In this document: piece after piece, positions 35,323 through 43,320 of the stretch | Layout: each line of letters begins with the position of its first letter | How positions within the stretch are numbered: the first letter of the stretch is position 1 | DNA from: VRUE01 sp963753245 | GTDB lineage: Bacteria; Actinomycetota; Thermoleophilia; Solirubrobacterales; 70-9 | Direction: 5' to 3' | Assembly: GCA_963753245.1 (NCBI GenBank) | Contig: CAVWBK010000008.1 | Coordinates: 62,001-126,000, forward strand | Length of the DNA: 64,000 nucleotides | Notes under the pieces: model-generated | The model's input: the letters and a program-made list of their open reading frames with translations, nothing else | Databases searched by the model: none | What the model was told of the DNA's origin: nothing | Translations under genes and position numbers: made by a program

Positions 35323-38300
35323 GACGACGGGTCCTGGGGCGACCGTGGCTGTGCCCACGCCGACGCTGTTTGTGCGCATGAGCACGCTGCCGCTTATGGG
35401 GGTGTTTGGGGTGCTTGCGGCGGTGGCCGCCACGACCGCCCACATTGCCCACCTGGCCAAGCTTGGCTGTCGTGGCCGTCACCGAGGGTGGCGGCACCTG
35501 GCTGGCTTCGCCATGGCACTCATCAGCCGCCGCACACGGTGCGGGCTGGGGATCGTCGGGAAAGCCGCCATTGGTGCGAGCGTCGTAGAACTTGACGAAT
35601 TCGCCGTTCTCATCCTGGGTGACCAAAGATTCGTAGGTGGAGAAGTAGACGTCCGTACCTTCGCGACTCACAGCCTCCAAGCCCGTGTACTGCCCCTTGA
35701 GCAGCAGGCTGAGGACTTCCGAGCCACCCGTGAAGTCACGCGAGCCGAGGCCTGAGGTGATCAGCTGGGGCCGACCATCTACGTACTCGTATACATCAAG
35801 GACTTTGCCGTCTCGGTCGCGCGGCACCAGAGCGTCCGGCGTCGTGAAAAAGACGCGCCCGTCATTGGACATGAACCGGCCACCCTGGCTGGCGACCACA
35901 TTGCCCGTCGGCGACACCCCGCTCGGGTTGCAGGAGGCACAGCGAATGACCCCGGTGGTCGGTTCGTAGGTGTACATCTCTTTGAACCCATCGCTCTGGT
36001 AGGAAGTCAGTTGAGAGGCCGTCACCATTGCGGCGTGTTCGCCGTCCGGTGAGATCTGCATCCGGTTGACTTCCGTACCGGGGTCGAACGTGGCAACCAG
36101 GTGCACAGCGCCGTCGTGATAGACGTAGAGATTCCGTTCGTTCTTGATTCCCGGCTTCGTTGGATCAAGGAGCTCGGGAGAGTAGAAGTAGATGTCGCCG
36201 CTGTTTTCGGCGATCAGGTCGTCCATGGCAGATGGGGCGCTAATCGTCTGATTGCCGTTCGGATGCGCAAATTCCGGGCTCAGGGGCTTGACGCTGCAAC
36301 CGGTAGTCCAGCTAGCGTTGCATTCGTCCGTGTTGCCATCGCCATTACCCTGACTGATAAGGGTGAGCGAGTCAGTGGCTTCCGACCACATGTAGAGGTC
36401 TTCGCTCGAGTCTGTATCGGCCGGCAGCAGTTGCGCGGCCGTCACAAAGTAGACCGTGGCACCGGTTCGGTCCATTGCGACAAAGTGGACCGCTGCTCCC
36501 TTGGAGACATCGTAGGTGACACCCGTACCGCCTCCGACGCGCATGAACAGGTGACTCAGGCCGCCCGCGGCCGGGGTCGCCATGAGGATATGGGATCCGT
36601 CCGGCGACACTCCGGGGATCTGTATTCCCGCATTCGTCGGAACTTCTTCGGGAAGTGGGCTGCCGTCGGGGAGCTTCGATATGACCGACACCGTGCGTTG
36701 ATCGAGGTCGTTGTCATATAGCGAGCCCATTCCCGAGGACAGACCCCCTGAAGCGAACGGTATCGCCGGTTTTGGGTTCGGTTCCCACGGCGGCCCGTCG
36801 TTCCATTCGGCGGAGCCAAAAACGAAGTGGTGGAAGTCACCGGACATCCGCTCTTGTCCGCGAAAGTGCTCGCCTTCTGGGATTTCGCTGAGATCGGTCG
36901 GCAGCTGTTCGAGCTTTTCGCCAGCGGCCATGAACAGATACGGGGCGGCTTCCATGTGGAAGCCGTAGGATTCCGATTCGCTGTGATCGACACAGAGAGT
37001 CATGGCTTCGTTGCATTCCTTGCGGCCCGTTTCGTAGGCTTCAGCCCCGTTGAGGCCGGGCAGCGAGGTCACCCAGCCGCTGTTTGTGCGGCTGGCCATG
37101 TACATGTCGACCACACTGTTGGGGGCATAGAGCCCGGTGATCGAGCCGATTCCGCCAAAGAAGGCGAAATGCGAAGGACCCGTCGCGAAACCCGGATTCA
37201 TCGGGTAGTCGATGTGTTCGCCAAAGGGCGAGTTTTCCAAGGTCTCTTCTCGTTCGCTAATGGCGTGGCTCGGATAGAGGAGCACGGCGCCGGCGGCGGC
37301 CGGCGAGACGAGCTCGTAGGCGCGGCAGTCGGGCAGATAGCTCGAATCCGTCTGCTGGCGAACATGTTCGTTTGGGCATTTCGGGGGCGTGAATTCAAAG
37401 GTCGTATCGCTGCTTTCGGTCGTGCCCCATTGATTTTCGGCCACCACGCGGAAGTGATATGTCACTCCGTAGCTGAGGCTTTCGACTTTCTGCTCGACGT
37501 CAACGGGTTCCACGCCGTTGCCGATATCGGTGAGGTCGGCCGGGGCGGAGTTCCCGTATTCGGTACTCGGCCCGTACACGAAGTTGTATTTCGTCTCGTA
37601 TCCGTCCGGGTTGATTCTGGCGCGCAGAACTGCGCTGGTGCCCGTGACTTCCGTCGTCCGAACGCCGGCGATGTCCGGGGTCGCCGCTGTTCGGAAGGTG
37701 CGATCCGGACCGTAGGTGGTCCCATTTGAGTTGGTCGCGACGAGCCGATAATGAAAGATCCTGCCGCTGGGGAGGCCCGTCACCGCCTGGCTCACCGGCT
37801 GCACGAGGCTGCCTGAGCCAGCGGATGTCACGGCAGTTTCCTGGCCATAGCCGGTCGACAGCCCGTACTGAAAGCCAAACGTTGTTGGGATCCCATCGGG
37901 GTTCAGCGTCCCCTCCAACGTTGCACCGGAGGTATCGACGCTATCGGCGGGAAGCGTGTTGGCATCGAGCACGTAGGCGGGAATGAACGTCCTGTCGATC
38001 CCCATATTTGTGCCGTTGTCGTTTCCCGCGACGAGCCGGTAATGGTAGGTCTGACCTTCGGTCAGACCGCTGAGGTTGGCACTGACTTCTGTCGGTGTGG
38101 TGAAGTTCGACGAGGAGGCGTCGGGTGAGCAGGTTGCGGTCCCGACTTCCGGTCCGGTGTAGGACGCGTTCGGGGCATATTCGATGAAGCATTTGTTGAC
38201 CGGGTCGCCACCGGCCGGATCCACCTCGCCCTTGAGGGTCGCCGTGGTGTGGCCGACTTCTTCGAGGTTCGACCTAGCGGTTCGGACATTGGGAATGATC

Positions 38301-39544
38301 GCGCCTTCGGGGAAAATCACGACTTCGGGACCGGAGGTTCCGGAGGTGGACGCGTAGACGTGATGATCCTTGGTGACCGCAACGGCATTCGAGCCTTCGA
38401 GGGTTCCTTCGCCGAGGAGGGGCGCGTCCGGAAAGGATTCTTCTTCTGGAGTTCCCTGGCTGTAGATTTCAATTCTGTTGCCGCGGTCGACGTAGAGGTC
38501 GTTGGTCGTGAGGTCGACATCGAAGAGGCTGAATTCGGAGTTCAGCAGCGGGTTGGCGACGAAGGGCGAGGGCTTCGCTATCCAGGGTTCGATCTGTTCT
38601 GGAGTAGCCCCATACGCGGGGATGGAGAGTTCTTCGGTGAACTGGTCCGCCTCATACTTTGTCAGCAATGGGGTCCCGAAGAATGTGGCATGACCGTCCC
38701 AGATCGCTCCCGTCGAGTCCACGCTGATGTGAAATGGGGTGCCGTATATTTCTTCGGATTCGAAGTACTTTCCGTTGGAGCCATAGAGGCGCTTTATTTC
38801 GCGCAGCGCGGGGTTGTACATGGACACTCTGTCACCAGGTGACTTGGAGGTCACGTAGATGGTTCCTGTGGGCCCCACCGCCACACCCCCGAGGCGGTTC
38901 TGAATGCTGCTTTCAACCGGCTGCACGATGGCCGCCGCATATTCACCGCTGGGTTTGAAGATGTCGACGTTCGGGCTGTTGCTGACGAACAGCTCGCCGT
39001 GGTTTGGAGACGCGGAGTTGTCAACCGCGAGCTGCGGATTGGCGAAGTTCGGGAAGGTACCTTCGGCGGAGTCGGGGTCTCCGGTCAGCTCATTGCCGCT
39101 GATGTAGGAGGCGCTGGCGCTGAAATTCGCCGGGGTGCCGTTCAGATGAAAGCGCTTTATGTAATCCGGTTCCGGATATGGAGCGGCGCAGGAGACATAG
39201 ACGTATCCGCCGCTTTCATCGACCGCGATGGAGAGAATGCCACCGCATTCTCCAACTGCGAAGCGCCCTTCCACGGGCAGGTGGGTGTAGGCGGCCTCCG
39301 CGGCGCCTGGGGCGAACAGCGGAATGGAGAGGATCAATACGAAGCTGATCAGGGCGAGGAGAATTGCCCGACGCCCGGGACGGGCCGGACCAGGGACCAA
39401 GAGCGTGAGGTCGGTCCTGCCGAGGTCCCCGTAAGGGGGGACAGTTGAGGCGCAGGGGGGCGATTCGGCCAGGCGAGGAGGAGCGTAATACGCAAGCAGC
39501 GCGCGGGACATGGCCAAATGCTGCTTGACCCGCGAGCCTCTCAC
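35315..39544 (-). CDS. Secreted protein A, giant propeller/FnIII protein
   Basis: A 1409-residue exported protein, first gene of the operon. The GTG at 39544 is chosen because GAGGAGGG lies at 39551-39558, six bases upstream. Signal: AILLALISFVLILSIPLFAP. Domains in order: an N-terminal propeller of about 330 residues (GILSIAVDESGGYVYVSC); three FnIII-like modules, each built on GT/GE/RI-NPDG...YHYRLVA; the signature RQQTDSSYLPDCRAYELVSP; a C-terminal TolB/WD40-like propeller (VSPDGSHILMA, ISPDGEHAAMV, NDGRVFFTT). It ends PCAAADECHG and then an H/K/R-rich tail of about 50 residues. No sorting motif. Function unknown. Confidence 0.87.
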   Translation of the reverse strand: MRGSRVKQHLAMSRALLAYYAPPRLAESPPCASTVPPYGDLGRTDLTLLVPGPARPGRRAILLALISFVLILSIPLFAPGAAEAAYTHLPVEGRFAVGECGGILSIAVDESGGYVYVSCAAPYPEPDYIKRFHLNGTPANFSASASYISGNELTGDPDSAEGTFPNFANPQLAVDNSASPNHGELFVSNSPNVDIFKPSGEYAAAIVQPVESSIQNRLGGVAVGPTGTIYVTSKSPGDRVSMYNPALREIKRLYGSNGKYFESEEIYGTPFHISVDSTGAIWDGHATFFGTPLLTKYEADQFTEELSIPAYGATPEQIEPWIAKPSPFVANPLLNSEFSLFDVDLTTNDLYVDRGNRIEIYSQGTPEEESFPDAPLLGEGTLEGSNAVAVTKDHHVYASTSGTSGPEVVIFPEGAIIPNVRTARSNLEEVGHTTATLKGEVDPAGGDPVNKCFIEYAPNASYTGPEVGTATCSPDASSSNFTTPTEVSANLSGLTEGQTYHYRLVAGNDNGTNMGIDRTFIPAYVLDANTLPADSVDTSGATLEGTLNPDGIPTTFGFQYGLSTGYGQETAVTSAGSGSLVQPVSQAVTGLPSGRIFHYRLVATNSNGTTYGPDRTFRTAATPDIAGVRTTEVTGTSAVLRARINPDGYETKYNFVYGPSTEYGNSAPADLTDIGNGVEPVDVEQKVESLSYGVTYHFRVVAENQWGTTESSDTTFEFTPPKCPNEHVRQQTDSSYLPDCRAYELVSPAAAGAVLLYPSHAISEREETLENSPFGEHIDYPMNPGFATGPSHFAFFGGIGSITGLYAPNSVVDMYMASRTNSGWVTSLPGLNGAEAYETGRKECNEAMTLCVDHSESESYGFHMEAAPYLFMAAGEKLEQLPTDLSEIPEGEHFRGQERMSGDFHHFVFGSAEWNDGPPWEPNPKPAIPFASGGLSSGMGSLYDNDLDQRTVSVISKLPDGSPLPEEVPTNAGIQIPGVSPDGSHILMATPAAGGLSHLFMRVGGGTGVTYDVSKGAAVHFVAMDRTGATVYFVTAAQLLPADTDSSEDLYMWSEATDSLTLISQGNGDGNTDECNASWTTGCSVKPLSPEFAHPNGNQTISAPSAMDDLIAENSGDIYFYSPELLDPTKPGIKNERNLYVYHDGAVHLVATFDPGTEVNRMQISPDGEHAAMVTASQLTSYQSDGFKEMYTYEPTTGVIRCASCNPSGVSPTGNVVASQGGRFMSNDGRVFFTTPDALVPRDRDGKVLDVYEYVDGRPQLITSGLGSRDFTGGSEVLSLLLKGQYTGLEAVSREGTDVYFSTYESLVTQDENGEFVKFYDARTNGGFPDDPQPAPCAAADECHGEASQVPPPSVTATTAKLGQVGNVGGRGGHRRKHPKHPHKRQRAHAHKQRRRGHSHGRPRTRRHG

Positions 39545-39629
39545 TCGATTCCCTCCTCTTGCTGTCCCGTGCCATCGAATTCGCCGAGTCCTCAAGCGAC
39601 TTCGCCTGTGCTTGCTCTCTGCTAGCCCC

Positions 39630-39646
39630 AGAGGCGCGAGGCCTCT
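39630..39646 (-). repeat. Leader hairpin of the giant-protein operon
   Basis: A perfect 6-bp stem, AGAGGC and GCCTCT, with a 5-base loop. It lies about 10 bases downstream of the predicted transcription start and about 85 bases before the GTG of gene A. In that position it could protect the mRNA 5' end or bind a regulator. No T-run follows, so a terminator is unlikely. Confidence 0.5.
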
Positions 39647-39661
39647 ACCTTCCCGCAGCTA

Positions 39662-39690
39662 ATTAGAGCCTACGCAGACCGGCATGTCAA
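39662..39690 (-). promoter_or_regulatory. Near-consensus sigma-70-type promoter of the giant-protein operon
   Basis: On the minus strand TTGACA (39690-39685) is a perfect -35 box. After exactly 17 bases comes TCTAAT (39667-39662), five of six bases of the -10 consensus. The predicted start is near 39655, giving a leader of about 110 bases to the GTG at 39544. It is the closest match to the consensus that I found in the window. Confidence 0.65.
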
Positions 39691-40016
39691 GGCTTTTCGC
39701 GGGTGTCAGAGGAACGATCGTCGACGACCTCGAGCGCGTCGGGCGGCCAGCAGCAGCGCACGACTGTGCTTCGCAATTACGGCTCCCACCTGAGCAGTCG
39801 GCGCTTCCAGCGGGATGGACGGGTGCGCAAGAAGTCGAATTGACTGGAGAAAGATCGGGGTCTTGCCTGCAGAGGTGAAAGGCGACGCTGTGGATGATGC
39901 GGGCTCGGCCGCGGTCGAGGACCTCCCGGCGGTCGCCCCAGCTGCGCTCGGGCTCGGGCACCCAGCGGCGCCCCGGTGAGTGTTGGGTTGTCCCAGTCGA
40001 TGTGATCGCTGCTCAT
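39684..40016 (-). pseudogene. Decayed remnant of a dGTPase-like gene (dgt)
   Basis: Three frames on the minus strand together resemble the N-terminal part of a deoxyguanosinetriphosphate triphosphohydrolase. The first frame is MSSDHIDWDNPTLTGAPLG. The second is RRWVPEPERSWGDRREVLDR, continuing GRARIIHSVAFH, which matches the family's DRDRIIHSSAFRRL. The remainder switches frame: AGKTPIF matches QGKTQIF, FDFLRTRPS matches the DFLRTRLTH part, and PTAQVGAVIAK matches EVAQIGRAIAK. The HD metal-site part of the enzyme is missing. Several indels and truncation make it nonfunctional. It abuts the integrase island, and its tail overlaps the operon promoter. The gap 40017-40266 holds nothing I recognise. 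Confidence 0.6.
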
Positions 40017-40266
40017 CGGAGACGGCTACCGCTGCGACGACAGGCAGCGCGTGGAAGGGGTAAGTGCCGCGAGGCCAAGGTGCTCGTCGCCTACGCGCGA
40101 CCTGTGTTCGAGATCGCTGATCTAGAGGACTGGCCGCGGACAGAAACCTAGGCGGAATGCGAAATTCTCCAGCGGATGATTGCTGCATCAGCGCTACATT
40201 CAGGAGGGTCAAGTCGCTTCAGATCCCGCCGCGCGGGTGGTGTGATCTGAAGGGACCAGCCGGAGG

Positions 40267-40506
40267 TCAATCGAGGCCGAGCTCGGCGCGCAATTCCTCA
40301 GAGGAGACCGACTCACCGCGGGCGGCGAGCGCCTCGGCTGCACTGGCATCCTCCTCGGCGTCGGAAGTCTCGTCGTCAAGAGGAGCCGCGGCCAGCGCTT
40401 GCAGCATCGGATCGTCTCGCCGACGCTCGACGATTACGAGTGCGGCTGCCGCCTCCTGCTCGGAGAGGTCATCGACCAGCTTGTGCAGTCGCTCCTTGGT
40501 GGTCAT
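40267..40506 (-). CDS. Small acidic antitoxin-like protein
   Basis: A 79-residue protein starting TTKERLHKLVDDLSEQEAAA. The C-terminal half is acidic and ends RGESVSSEELRAELGLD, a pattern common at the end of actinobacterial type II antitoxins (the ...S-x-E-E-x-R-x-x-L-G form). The N-terminal helix could be the DNA-binding or dimer part. No toxin gene (RelE, PIN or similar) is visible downstream or upstream, so it would be an orphan. It lies 33 bases beyond the integrase stop on the same strand and probably belongs to the island. Confidence 0.55.
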   Translation of the reverse strand: MTTKERLHKLVDDLSEQEAAAALVIVERRRDDPMLQALAAAPLDDETSDAEEDASAAEALAARGESVSSEELRAELGLD

Positions 40507-40539
40507 GCCGAGAATGGTACCGGCGGCAGACTGGCTCAT

Positions 40540-41748
40540 CTAGCCAATGACCGCTCTGATCGCGTCGTGGCTGCGCTGCAGAGGGTGGGTGTAGACGGAG
40601 ATCATCGTCTCGACCGTGTGGCCGGCGACCAGGGCGAGGTCAGCGTCGTCGATGCCGGCGGCGCGCAGGTGGGTGACATAGGAGTGGCGGAACTCGTGCG
40701 GGGTCGGGTCGAGGCCGGTGGCGAGCTGGGCCGGGACCCAGACGTCGCGGTAGAAGTTGCGCTCGCGCCAGAGCTTGCCGGTCGGGGTCGGGAAGAGCAG
40801 CTCAGTGTCGATCCGGGTCGGTGTCGATTCGATCAAAGCTGCAAGGCTCGGTGGAACCGGGACCGTGCGCTCGTGGTTCTTCTGCTCGCTCGATTCGACC
40901 AGCTCGCCTTCGTGGGCGGAGAAGCAAAAGCTGAGCAGCGAGCCATCGAAGTCAGCGCGGTGCAGGGCGAGGAACTCGCCGAGCCGTAGCCCGGTCAGGC
41001 CCGGGGTGAGGAGCCGCGCCTCGTAGTCGTGGGCGGAATAGAAGCGGGGCTTCGCCTTGGCGCTGCGACGTTTGGTGCGCGGGTCGGGTGACCGCCTGGT
41101 CTGGGCCCTGACCTCGGGGCGGCCACCGGTGGCAAACTCACGCATCTGCTCGAAGCTCCAGATCCGCGGCTTGCGCGGAGGCTTTTTGATCCGCGGATCG
41201 CTGCGGCGAAGGCGCAGCCCGCTGAAGGCATTGACGTGGGCGACGTCGTCGCCGATCGCGTCCTCAGCCATCGCCGAGAGGGCGCCGAGGATGCCGCGCA
41301 CGCCCTGAGCCGCGCGGCCTTGGATGCGGAGCATGTGGTCGACGAGCGCCAGAACCTGGCGGCGTCGCAGCTCGTCGAAGCGCCAGTCGCGCAGCGGCCG
41401 GCCTTCAATGTCGACGTCGAGCACGTAGCCGACCCGGTCGCGGTTGGTCTTATTGGTGCGCTCGGAGCGTGGGTGGTGAGTGAGCCAATTGGCGAAGTAG
41501 GCACCGATTTGTTGGGGGGTGGCAACGCCGCCGGTGTGGAGGCGCTCAAGCGCCTCGTCGATCGCCGCCTGGGCGTCGCCCTTGCGCTCGAAGGTCGAGC
41601 GGCCACCGTTCCAGCGGGGCTTCGCGTATTGCCTGCGACCCTCAAGGTCGCGGAAGCGGGCGATCCAGACAACGCGACCGTCCTCGTAGCTGCGCTTATA
41701 TGGAGCCTCTCGTGGGGGGCGGCCCACAGCGCGGCGACGAGCGCTCAC
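40540..41748 (-). CDS. Tyrosine recombinase (phage-type integrase)
   Basis: A 402-residue site-specific recombinase. The catalytic set is visible in the C-terminal half: Arg in GLRLGEFLAL, then HEFRHS (His-x-x-Arg), His in VAGHTVETM, and the nucleophile Tyr in ISVYTHPLQ. The N-terminal part holds the AP2-like arm-binding region (DGRVVWIARFRDLEGRRQYA) and a SAM-like core-binding domain. It starts with GTG 41748, overlapping the stop of the excisionase-like gene (GTGA), so the two are coupled. The enzyme would cut and join att sites of an integrated element. The tRNA 1.6 kb away, with its 3' end facing this gene, is a candidate target. No second att copy was seen. Confidence 0.9.
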   Translation of the reverse strand: MSARRRAVGRPPREAPYKRSYEDGRVVWIARFRDLEGRRQYAKPRWNGGRSTFERKGDAQAAIDEALERLHTGGVATPQQIGAYFANWLTHHPRSERTNKTNRDRVGYVLDVDIEGRPLRDWRFDELRRRQVLALVDHMLRIQGRAAQGVRGILGALSAMAEDAIGDDVAHVNAFSGLRLRRSDPRIKKPPRKPRIWSFEQMREFATGGRPEVRAQTRRSPDPRTKRRSAKAKPRFYSAHDYEARLLTPGLTGLRLGEFLALHRADFDGSLLSFCFSAHEGELVESSEQKNHERTVPVPPSLAALIESTPTRIDTELLFPTPTGKLWRERNFYRDVWVPAQLATGLDPTPHEFRHSYVTHLRAAGIDDADLALVAGHTVETMISVYTHPLQRSHDAIRAVIG

Positions 41749-41960
41749 GCGACGGCCACCTGACGCTCGTCTTGGAACTGAGCGACGAAGGAGTCGACAT
41801 CAGCGGGATCGAAGCGCCGACAGCCGTCGAGCTTGTAGGAGCGCAGCCGGCCTTCGGCGACCCATTTGCGAATCATGCGGTCGGAGACCTGCAGGTAGGA
41901 GGCGAGCGAGTCGGGCGTGAACCAGGCGACCCGCTCGGTCTTGATCGAGAGCTCGGTCAT
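41745..41960 (-). CDS. Excisionase/MerR-type helix-turn-helix protein
   Basis: A 71-residue DNA-binding protein of the HTH_17/excisionase type. The recognition segment is WFTPDSLASYLQVSDRMIRKW, followed by the wing VAEGRLRSYKLDGCRRF. The ATG at 41960 is preferred over an in-frame codon at 42038 because the fold begins here. Proteins of this kind help a recombinase bend DNA or switch direction. Its stop overlaps the integrase start, which fits an int-xis pair on one transcript. Confidence 0.8.
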   Translation of the reverse strand: MTELSIKTERVAWFTPDSLASYLQVSDRMIRKWVAEGRLRSYKLDGCRRFDPADVDSFVAQFQDERQVAVA

Positions 41961-42338
41961 GGCAACAAGACGTTGGCGGGAGAGGTTTCGCTCCCCAGCG
42001 GCGAGCGGCTTGCACCCAGCACCGGTGGTGGCGCTCATCGAAGCCTTCCCCGCGGCCGGAAGTGATGGAGATGGTGCATCACCGACTTAAGAGGGGCGGG
42101 GTCGATTTCTCGCCCCCCTTACTGAGTTGTCACCCAAGCCCGATGCAGACCGTGAACCGCGTGCGCAAGGTCCAGACCCGCCTTGTCACCCCGGCAACGA
42201 TGAGAAGGAAGGTGAGGCCGCTCCCGCATGTCGTCCAAACTGAGCGTCTTGCCGTCTGGTCGGCAGACGCTCGCAAATCGCGCAAGGCGAGCGTCTGGCA
42301 CGATCGCCCATGGCGCGCTAGTTCCTCCCCAGTAGGCA
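41961..42338. other. Gap upstream of the int-xis pair
   Basis: No supported gene. The gap contains an imperfect hairpin, 42089-42098 (AAGAGGGGCG) with 42111-42120 (CGCCCCCCTT), ten pairs with one mismatch and a 12-base loop. It may be an operator for the int-xis transcript; this is a guess. Confidence 0.35.
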
Positions 42339-42869
42339 ATGGTGCCGGTGGTGTATGAAGGTGGCGTGATTGTTCAGACTAATGACGGATTGCTGGCGCA
42401 GCAGCTGCTTCGAACGCCCGGCGGCAAGGTCACCGAGATCCTTGAGAAGTTGCTGGGTGTCACGGTTCGTGCAGTAAAGCTGGAAGAAGACTCGCGAGTC
42501 TTGGTCGAGGCCCTTCCGGAGCTGGATGCGCCGGGCGGGATGCTCATGACCGAGCGTCGGGTCCTTCTTTGCGCAGGATCGGAGAACGCGCCCCTCCTCC
42601 ATGCGACTTCCAGGATCGTGCTCGGTCGCCTGCCCCATGGAGCCGCTCGGGAACTGACCGAAACCGACGTGCCCATCGGCAAGGTGCTAGGGCGCCACAG
42701 GCTGGCCACAGCTTTTCAGGCGCACAGACGCTGGACGGAACCGGCCGAGGGCTGGTCCGGACTCCCTTCGGCCCACAATGCCGACGGTACGGTGGCCTGC
42801 CGCTCCTATCGACTGCTTGTCGGCGGCCTTCCGACGATGTGGATATCCGAGCGATTTCCGGCTCTATAG
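42339..42869 (+). CDS. Chorismate-lyase-like (DUF98) protein
   Basis: A 176-residue protein of the chorismate pyruvate-lyase-like family. The characteristic run is ERRVLLCAGSENAPLLHATS, then IVLGRLPHGAARELTETDVP and IGKVL. Known relatives release pyruvate from chorismate to give 4-hydroxybenzoate, the starter of phenolic glycolipids or ubiquinone. The Arg and Glu of the family are at RRVL and ELTETD. No neighbouring polyketide or prenyl genes are present, so the pathway is unclear. Start uncertain: ATG 42339, or GTG 42366 with AAGG upstream. It lies between the recombinase and the tRNA, so it may be cargo. Confidence 0.7.
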   Translation: MVPVVYEGGVIVQTNDGLLAQQLLRTPGGKVTEILEKLLGVTVRAVKLEEDSRVLVEALPELDAPGGMLMTERRVLLCAGSENAPLLHATSRIVLGRLPHGAARELTETDVPIGKVLGRHRLATAFQAHRRWTEPAEGWSGLPSAHNADGTVACRSYRLLVGGLPTMWISERFPAL

Positions 42870-43320
42870 CGGTAATGAAAGAACAGGGAGCCAGGAACCG
42901 GTTGCCCCAGATGCCTGCAACGGGCGAAGAGCAGAAGGGGGCGCGATCAAGTCAGCCTGCTGCTCCCTTATTTGGAGGCGGGAGCCAGTCGAAACCGTGC
43001 CATGCGGCGGCACCCGAAGGGCGGTAGCAGGCCCCCGCTTCACTCGGCAGGCTGGCCTCTCCGGAGGGCCGCCCGGCCCTCGGCAGCGCAGCGGTTGATC
43101 TACATCAAACCGCGCCGTTGCCCTGGCGCGGGTGAGTTGCACGGGACCGTTTCGCCCTGGCATTGGACGGCGCTACACGCCGCGATGTAGCCCAAATGTA
43201 GCCACGAGCGGTCGGCGAGGCTTGGAAGCGGGCGGCAGGACGCGGGCGAGGCCCGGCAGCCGAAAGGGTAGATTCACCGGCCGGAAGCCAAATTCCGGCA
43301 AGGGATGGAAGAGAACGGAA
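42870..43320. other. Gap between the chorismate-lyase-like gene and the tRNA
   Basis: No supported gene. It holds a GC hairpin at 43064-43081 (GAGGGCC, GCCC loop, GGCCCTC) and the short direct repeat ATGTAGCC at about 43184-43201. Either could mark an element edge, but the evidence is thin. Confidence 0.35.

Noticed and set aside
40065..40151. Short plus-strand frame ending EIADLEDWPRTET
   Set aside because: It has plausible codons but no start, ribosome site or recognisable family, and it lies in the gap beside the decayed dGTPase.
42062..42358. 98-codon plus-strand frame before the chorismate-lyase-like gene
   Set aside because: Third positions are mixed, there is no domain, and it runs into the next gene's start.
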